Of a stretch of DNA of 6,768 nt, positions 6,162 to 6,768 are shown in pieces. Made by a program: the position numbers and the translations under genes. The stretch comes from Actinomycetes bacterium (GTDB taxonomy: Bacteria > Actinomycetota > Aquicultoria > CAJVYJ01 > JAUVQD01). The stretch's first letter is position 1. Each line of letters opens with the position of its first letter. The DNA lies in the NCBI GenBank assembly GCA_030666075.1, contig DAOUYN010000049.1, forward strand, positions 1 through 6,768, written 5' to 3'. The notes under the pieces were generated by a model. That model was not told the origin of the DNA. It ran no database searches and saw nothing but the letters and a program-made list of their open reading frames with translations.

Positions 6162-6768
6162 CTACGCGGTCAGGCGCACGGGGATGCCATTCTTGGCTAG
6201 ATAGTCCTTGACCGTACCGACGGCCAGTTCGCCGAAGTGAAAGAGCGAAGCGGCGAGCACGGCATCTGCATCCGCCTCGACGATCACTTCCAGAAAATGC
6301 TCGAGGCTGCCGGCGCCCCCGGAGGCGATGACCGGGATGTTAACGGCATCGGTGACTGCTTTAGTGAGCCCCACGTCATACCCGTCTTTGGTGCCATCCT
6401 TGTCCATGCTGGTCAGAAGGATCTCGCCGGCGCCCAGACTCTCCATTTTCTCGACCCAGGCCACGACATCGTTTCCTGTGGGAACCCGTCCTCCGTTTAT
6501 ATAGACTTCCCAGCCACCGCCGACCTTCTTCTTCGCATCGACGGCAACGACTATGCACTGGCTACCGAACCGTCTCGATGACCGGCGGACTATTTCCGGG
6601 TCTTTGACCGCGGCCGAGTTGATAGAGACCTTGTCCGCGCCGGCAGCAAGTATGGCCCGGATATCTTCCAGGGTCCGAATGCCGCCGCCTACCGTATAAG
6701 GGATAAAAACCTGCTCCGCGGTACCGCGGGCTACATCCAGGATCGTGTCGCGGGCCTCGTGAGAAGCG
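6162..6768 (-). CDS. hisF: imidazole glycerol phosphate synthase cyclase subunit, partial (5' end outside the window)
   Basis: The last 202 residues of HisF are present. With HisH this TIM-barrel enzyme turns PRFAR and ammonia into imidazole glycerol phosphate and AICAR in histidine synthesis; AICAR re-enters purine synthesis. Family stretches read in order: [51 protein letters not shown] (its first Asp matches catalytic Asp130 of the Thermotoga enzyme), [13 protein letters not shown], and the C-terminal [10 protein letters not shown]. The other catalytic Asp (Asp11 in Thermotoga) lies beyond the edge. The right edge cuts roughly 50 residues from the N-terminus. The gene ends facing the AbrB-like gene with a 5-bp gap, so it is probably the last gene of its transcript. 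I saw no convincing terminator between the two stop codons. Confidence 0.97.
   Translation of the reverse strand, partial: ASHEARDTILDVARGTAEQVFIPYTVGGGIRTLEDIRAILAAGADKVSINSAAVKDPEIVRRSSRRFGSQCIVVAVDAKKKVGGGWEVYINGGRVPTGNDVVAWVEKMESLGAGEILLTSMDKDGTKDGYDVGLTKAVTDAVNIPVIASGGAGSLEHFLEVIVEADADAVLAASLFHFGELAVGTVKDYLAKNGIPVRLTA

Overview
The window looks like chromosomal housekeeping DNA from a moderately GC-rich bacterium, most likely a deep-branching or anaerobic member of the actinobacterial phylum. Three things point there: a GuaB3-type IMP dehydrogenase without CBS domains, a family found mainly in Actinobacteria and Cyanobacteria; a DnaA-box-like 9-mer of the form TTGTCCACA, which high-GC actinobacteria favour; and two promoters whose -10 boxes sit exactly 6 nt upstream of in-frame GTG codons, the geometry of leaderless mRNAs common in that phylum. 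The assignment is an inference. No 16S rRNA or other decisive marker is present.

Layout, left to right. Positions 1-607 (minus) hold most of the N-terminal part of AmrS, the radical SAM enzyme of the AmmeMemoRadiSam group; it runs off the left edge. Positions 654-911 (minus) hold a stand-alone AroQ-class chorismate mutase with a good sigma70-type promoter just upstream. Positions 1002-3700 (minus) hold guaB3-guaA, overlapping by 4 nt, which together supply the IMP to XMP to GMP branch of purine synthesis. Positions 3701-3906 are a non-coding gap containing a leader hairpin, a perfect 14-bp palindrome, a hairpin terminator with T-tracts on both strands and a second nested stem structure. Positions 3907-5829 (minus) hold a membrane HAMP-GAF-HD-GYP protein, a probable cyclic-di-GMP phosphodiesterase. 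Positions 5830-5979 are a divergent control region with two DnaA-box 9-mers 22 bp apart. Positions 5980-6156 (plus) hold a 58-residue SpoVT/AbrB-type DNA-binding protein with no toxin partner. Positions 6162-6768 (minus) hold the C-terminal four-fifths of HisF, cut by the right edge.

The genes do not form one system. There are short functional units: GMP synthesis (guaB3-guaA), a signalling protein (HD-GYP), histidine synthesis (hisF, probably the last gene of its operon) and aromatic amino acid synthesis (chorismate mutase). I found no mobile element, CRISPR array, rRNA or tRNA. The most interesting signals are non-coding: the paired DnaA boxes overlapping a candidate promoter, the repeated TATAMT-N6-GTG geometry, and the structured gap between the HD-GYP gene and guaB3.
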